Shown here: piece by piece, positions 13,632 through 16,330 of the stretch
Numbering within the stretch: position 1 is the first letter of the stretch
Layout of the letters: every line of letters begins with the position of its first letter
Source of the DNA: Pseudomonadota bacterium
Lineage (GTDB): Bacteria > Pseudomonadota > Gammaproteobacteria > Steroidobacterales > Steroidobacteraceae
DNA length: 16,330 nt
Direction: 5' to 3'
NCBI GenBank assembly: GCA_003242275.1
Contig: QGUX01000045.1
Coordinates: 1-16,330, forward strand
Made by a program: the position numbers and the translations under genes
Notes under the pieces: generated by a model
What the model was told of the DNA's origin: nothing
Database searches by the model: none
Seen by the model: only the letters and a program-made list of their open reading frames with translations

Positions 13632-14237
13632 ATGATGGCGCCGCCCTTCAAGGATGATGGACGCTTCCGTGCCGCCGTGCCGGAGGACGCCCCGGCGCTG
13701 GCGCTGTTCGTGAACATGGCCGGCGAAGGCCTGCCCCACTACCTCTGGTCGCGCATGGCCACGCCGGGCCAGTCCGCCTGGGAAGTGGGCTGCGCGCGTG
13801 CGCGGCGTGATTCCGGCTCCTTCTCCTGGCGCAATGCCACGCTGCGCGTGGTGGAAGGTGAAGCCGTGGCCTGCCTGATCGGCTATCCCCTGGACGACGG
13901 GCCCGTGGTGAGCGACTACGCCTCCATGCCGCCGATGTTCCAGCCGCTGCAGCAGCTCGAGGACCAGGCCTGCGGCACCTGGTACGTCAACGTGCTGGCC
14001 ACCCGCGAGGAGCACCGGGGCAAGGGTCATGGCCGCGCGCTGCTGGAACTGGCGGAAGAATTCGCGCGCAGGCACGGCCGGCGCGGCACCAGCCTCATCG
14101 TCGCCGATGCCAACCTCACTGCGCGGCGCCTTTATGCGCGCATGGGCTACGGCGAAGTCGACCGCCGCCCCATGGTCAAGGAGCAGTGGGAGAATCCCGC
14201 CCGCGAGTGGGTGCTGATGGTCAAGCCCCTCGGCTGA
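13632..14237 (+). CDS. GNAT-family N-acetyltransferase
   Basis: A 201-residue Gcn5-related acetyltransferase. The acetyl-CoA pyrophosphate loop is visible as EEHRGKGHGRALLELAEE (126-143), preceded by the core strand WYVNVLAT (117-124) and followed by NLTARRLYARMGYGE (161-175), the usual motif-B end. The acceptor substrate cannot be predicted. The frame opens with two Met codons and has no ribosome binding site. Its 3' end overlaps the 3' end of the convergent allophanate hydrolase gene by 17 nt. It faces away from lysR and could share its control region. Nothing ties it by sequence to either the aromatic or the urea module. Confidence 0.88.
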   Translation: MMAPPFKDDGRFRAAVPEDAPALALFVNMAGEGLPHYLWSRMATPGQSAWEVGCARARRDSGSFSWRNATLRVVEGEAVACLIGYPLDDGPVVSDYASMPPMFQPLQQLEDQACGTWYVNVLATREEHRGKGHGRALLELAEEFARRHGRRGTSLIVADANLTARRLYARMGYGEVDRRPMVKEQWENPAREWVLMVKPLG

Positions 14238-16017
14238 GGTACTCGCGCCAGCCGCCATGCACGGTGATGTCGGTGGCGCCGGCCGCCGCCCAGGCCTCGC
14301 ACAGGAAGCCGCAGACCTCCTCGCCCGACGCGGTCCGTATCCGTCCGATGCCCAGCGGCGCGGGGATTTCCGCCACGAAATCGCCGAACCTTTCGATCGG
14401 CATGCGCCAGACCTCGATGGCGATGGCGGCGCCGCCATCCGCCACGCGCAGCATCCCGGGGCGTTCCGGCGGCCCGCCCGGCAGCGCAAACAGGCGGTAT
14501 TCCGGCGCGGTGCGCGTGGCCGCGATGCGCCAGGCCCCCCGGCTGGTGAGCTGCGCGTTCAGCGGCAGGCCGGACATGTGCGCGCCGCAGACCGCCACGT
14601 CGATGAAGCCCGCGGCGCCGGCGACTTCGCCGGGCGGCGGTGGCGCGAGTGGCGCATCGAGGGAGCCGAGGCGATCCGAGGTGGCGTGGTGCAGCCTCGA
14701 CGCGAAGCGCAGCAGGTCTTCATCCTCGAAGGCCGGCGCCATCAGCGTGACCCCGAACGGCAGTCCGGCCGCGGTGAAACCGGCCGGTACCGCGACCGCC
14801 GCCAGGTCCAGCAGGTTGACGAAGTTGGTGTAGTGGCCGAGGCGCGAATTCAGCAGCACCGGCTCGGCCTCGACCTCGGCGATGCGGTAGTGCGTGGGCG
14901 CGGTGGGCAGCAGCAGCGCGTCCGCCTGCTGCCACAAGGCCCCGGCGGCGCGCGCCAGCTCGCGCAGGCGGTACTGGGCGCGGAATACCTCGGTCGCGCC
15001 AAGGCCCGCCGCGCCGCCGATGATGGAACGGATCACCGGCAGCACGGCGTCGGGCCTCGACCGGATCAAGTCACCGGCCGCCAGGTAACGCTCGGCCACC
15101 CAGGGACCGCCGTAGAGCATGCGCGCGGTCTCCAGCAGGGGTTCGATGTCCACCTCGACGAGGCTGGCGCCCAGCGACTCCACCGCAACGATGGTGTGGT
15201 CGAACTGCGCCGCATAGGCGTCATTGCCGAAGAACTCGCGCTGCGCGGGCAGCGGCACGGCGACGCGCACTGACGGCCGGCACGACCAGCCCCGGCGCGG
15301 CGAAGGCTGCAAGTCCCGCGAGAAGGGATCCCCGGGATCGAAGCCCCGCGCCACCTGCGCCACCGTCGCGGCATCCGCCGCGGTGAGCGCGAACACCGAC
15401 ACGGTATCCAGCGTGCGGCAGGCCGGCACCACGCCGCGCGTGCTGAGCAGCCCCGGCGTGGGCTTGTAGCCCACCAGGTTGTTGAACGCGGCCGGCACTC
15501 GGCCGGAGCCGGCCGTATCGGTGCCCAGCGCGAAGGCCGCCAGGCCCAGCGCCACCGCCAGCGCCGAACCGCTGGAGGATCCGCCGCTGATGTATCCGGG
15601 ATCGAAGGCATTGGCGCAGATGCCGTACGGAGAGCGCGTGCCCACCAGGCCGGTGGCGAACTGGTCCAGGTTGGTCTTGCCCAGTGCGATGGCGCCTGCG
15701 TCCACGAGCCGCTGCACCACCTCGGCGGAGCGCTGCGGCATGTAGCTGAAGGCCGGGCATGCCGCCGTGGTGGGAAGGCCTTGCAGGTCGATGTTGTCCT
15801 TGATCGCGAAGGGAATCCCGTACAGCGGCAGCTCCGTGGGCGATCGCTCCATCAGTGCCTGGGCCCTGGCGCGCAGCTCGTGCTCCGGCACGCGCGAGAT
15901 CCAGACCGCGTCGGGTGAGCGGCGCAGCCGCGTGATGAGTTCCTCGACCACCGCCACCGGCGTGGCCTGCCCGCTGCGATAGGCCGCCAGCAGCGGCCCC
16001 ACTCCCGCCGGCATCAT
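14221..16017 (-). CDS. atzF: Allophanate hydrolase
   Basis: A 598-residue cytoplasmic enzyme that splits allophanate into ammonia and CO2, the second half of ATP-dependent urea breakdown. The N-terminal amidase-signature domain (about 1-450) has the Ser-cisSer-Lys triad: K73 in AIKDNID, S147 in GGSSSG and S171 in GTDTAGSGR. The allophanate-type ACPAFSYMP segment is at 86-94. The C-terminal domain (about 470-598), which is what separates AtzF from ordinary amidases, is present: FIDVAVCGAHMSGLPLN, APLGIGRI and the ending HGGWREYL. Length is normal. Two Met codons open the frame. The first overlaps the biotin-carrier stop (ATGA), so the two genes are coupled, and the in-frame extension upstream is discarded. 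Its 3' end overlaps the GNAT gene. Confidence 0.96.
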   Translation of the reverse strand: MMPAGVGPLLAAYRSGQATPVAVVEELITRLRRSPDAVWISRVPEHELRARAQALMERSPTELPLYGIPFAIKDNIDLQGLPTTAACPAFSYMPQRSAEVVQRLVDAGAIALGKTNLDQFATGLVGTRSPYGICANAFDPGYISGGSSSGSALAVALGLAAFALGTDTAGSGRVPAAFNNLVGYKPTPGLLSTRGVVPACRTLDTVSVFALTAADAATVAQVARGFDPGDPFSRDLQPSPRRGWSCRPSVRVAVPLPAQREFFGNDAYAAQFDHTIVAVESLGASLVEVDIEPLLETARMLYGGPWVAERYLAAGDLIRSRPDAVLPVIRSIIGGAAGLGATEVFRAQYRLRELARAAGALWQQADALLLPTAPTHYRIAEVEAEPVLLNSRLGHYTNFVNLLDLAAVAVPAGFTAAGLPFGVTLMAPAFEDEDLLRFASRLHHATSDRLGSLDAPLAPPPPGEVAGAAGFIDVAVCGAHMSGLPLNAQLTSRGAWRIAATRTAPEYRLFALPGGPPERPGMLRVADGGAAIAIEVWRMPIERFGDFVAEIPAPLGIGRIRTASGEEVCGFLCEAWAAAGATDITVHGGWREYLSRGA

Positions 16018-16330
16018 CGCGCCACGCCGCCGGCCGGCCGGAGAGCCACGAGCAGGTCGCCGGCATTGGCGGGCCGCCCGGCATTGCAGTACGTGGCCAC
16101 CACCTCGCCCGCGGCCTGCGCGCGCACGCTGATCTCCATCTTCATCGACTCCATCACCAGCAGTTCCTCGCCGGCCGCCACTGCGCGCCCGGCCGCCGTA
16201 CGCAGCTGCCACACATTGCCCGACACGGGCGCGCGCACGGCGATGCAGCCGGCCGGCAACTCCGCCGCCACGGGCGGCGCCCGGGGTCGGGCGCCGGGCC
16301 CCCCGTGAACGCCGCGCCCCTTCCAGCTCC
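16014..16330 (-). CDS. Biotin carboxyl carrier end of a probable urea carboxylase (partial)
   Basis: The frame is open to the window edge, so the 5' part is missing. At least 105 residues are visible. The last 80 or so form a biotinyl domain: RAPVSGNVWQL, then VMESMKMEI with the biotinylated Lys between two Mets, and a final DLLVALRP strand. Because the stop overlaps the start of allophanate hydrolase, this is most likely the C-terminus of urea carboxylase, which makes allophanate from urea, bicarbonate and ATP. A Gly/Pro/Arg-rich stretch precedes the domain, as in a linker. A GTG at 16271 could in principle start an 85-residue stand-alone carrier, but I prefer the partial large protein. Confidence 0.8.
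   Translation of the reverse strand, partial: SWKGRGVHGGPGARPRAPPVAAELPAGCIAVRAPVSGNVWQLRTAAGRAVAAGEELLVMESMKMEISVRAQAAGEVVATYCNAGRPANAGDLLVALRPAGGVAR

Noticed and set aside
16018..16212. N-terminal extension of allophanate hydrolase
   Set aside because: It is the biotin-carrier gene read in the wrong frame. The ATGA overlap at 16014-16017 marks the real boundary.

Overview
The window is high-GC DNA with almost no spacing between genes. I see no RNA genes, CRISPR arrays or mobile elements. The gene types are a TAT-exported protein, periplasmic diheme cytochrome, OmpA-like domain, tannase-family esterase, LysR regulator, and split urea carboxylase/allophanate hydrolase. Together they point to a free-living heterotrophic Gram-negative pseudomonadote. 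A gammaproteobacterium of the Steroidobacter/Nevskia/Xanthomonad type would fit, but that placement is an impression, not a result.

Left arm (7-5130, + strand): five exported proteins. They are a TAT-exported beta-sandwich protein, an esterase-fold protein whose catalytic Asp and His are missing, a diheme c-type cytochrome, an OmpA-like protein and an intact alpha/beta hydrolase. The first four are joined by 1-4 nt overlaps. The fifth follows 51 nt later with its own strong ribosome binding site. Facing them on the - strand (5147-7793) are a tannase/feruloyl-esterase family enzyme and a PHB-depolymerase-like esterase. A perfect 15-bp hairpin sits between the converging groups.

Middle (7877-12589, - strand): a five-gene aromatic ring-cleavage operon. 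In transcription order it encodes an FAD aromatic monooxygenase, a type I extradiol dioxygenase, an alpha/beta hydrolase resembling 2,6-dihydroxypseudooxynicotine hydrolase, a cupin and a fumarylacetoacetase-family hydrolase. A NodD/NahR-like LysR gene (12682-13593) lies just upstream in the same direction and is the obvious candidate regulator.

Right arm: a GNAT acetyltransferase (+ strand, divergent from lysR, possibly leaderless) overlaps the 3' end of an allophanate hydrolase. That enzyme is translationally coupled to the biotin-carrier end of a probable urea carboxylase cut by the window edge. This is a nitrogen-acquisition module and looks unrelated to the rest.

Working model (inference): the exported esterases release a phenolic or other aromatic acid from an ester-linked natural product outside the cytoplasm. 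The cytochrome/OmpA pair takes part in an extracytoplasmic redox step. The cytoplasmic operon hydroxylates the released ring, cleaves it by the meta route and hydrolyses the product. The most unusual signal is that three different alpha/beta hydrolases each carry a Gly/Pro/Ala-rich low-complexity insert at what looks like the same point in the fold.
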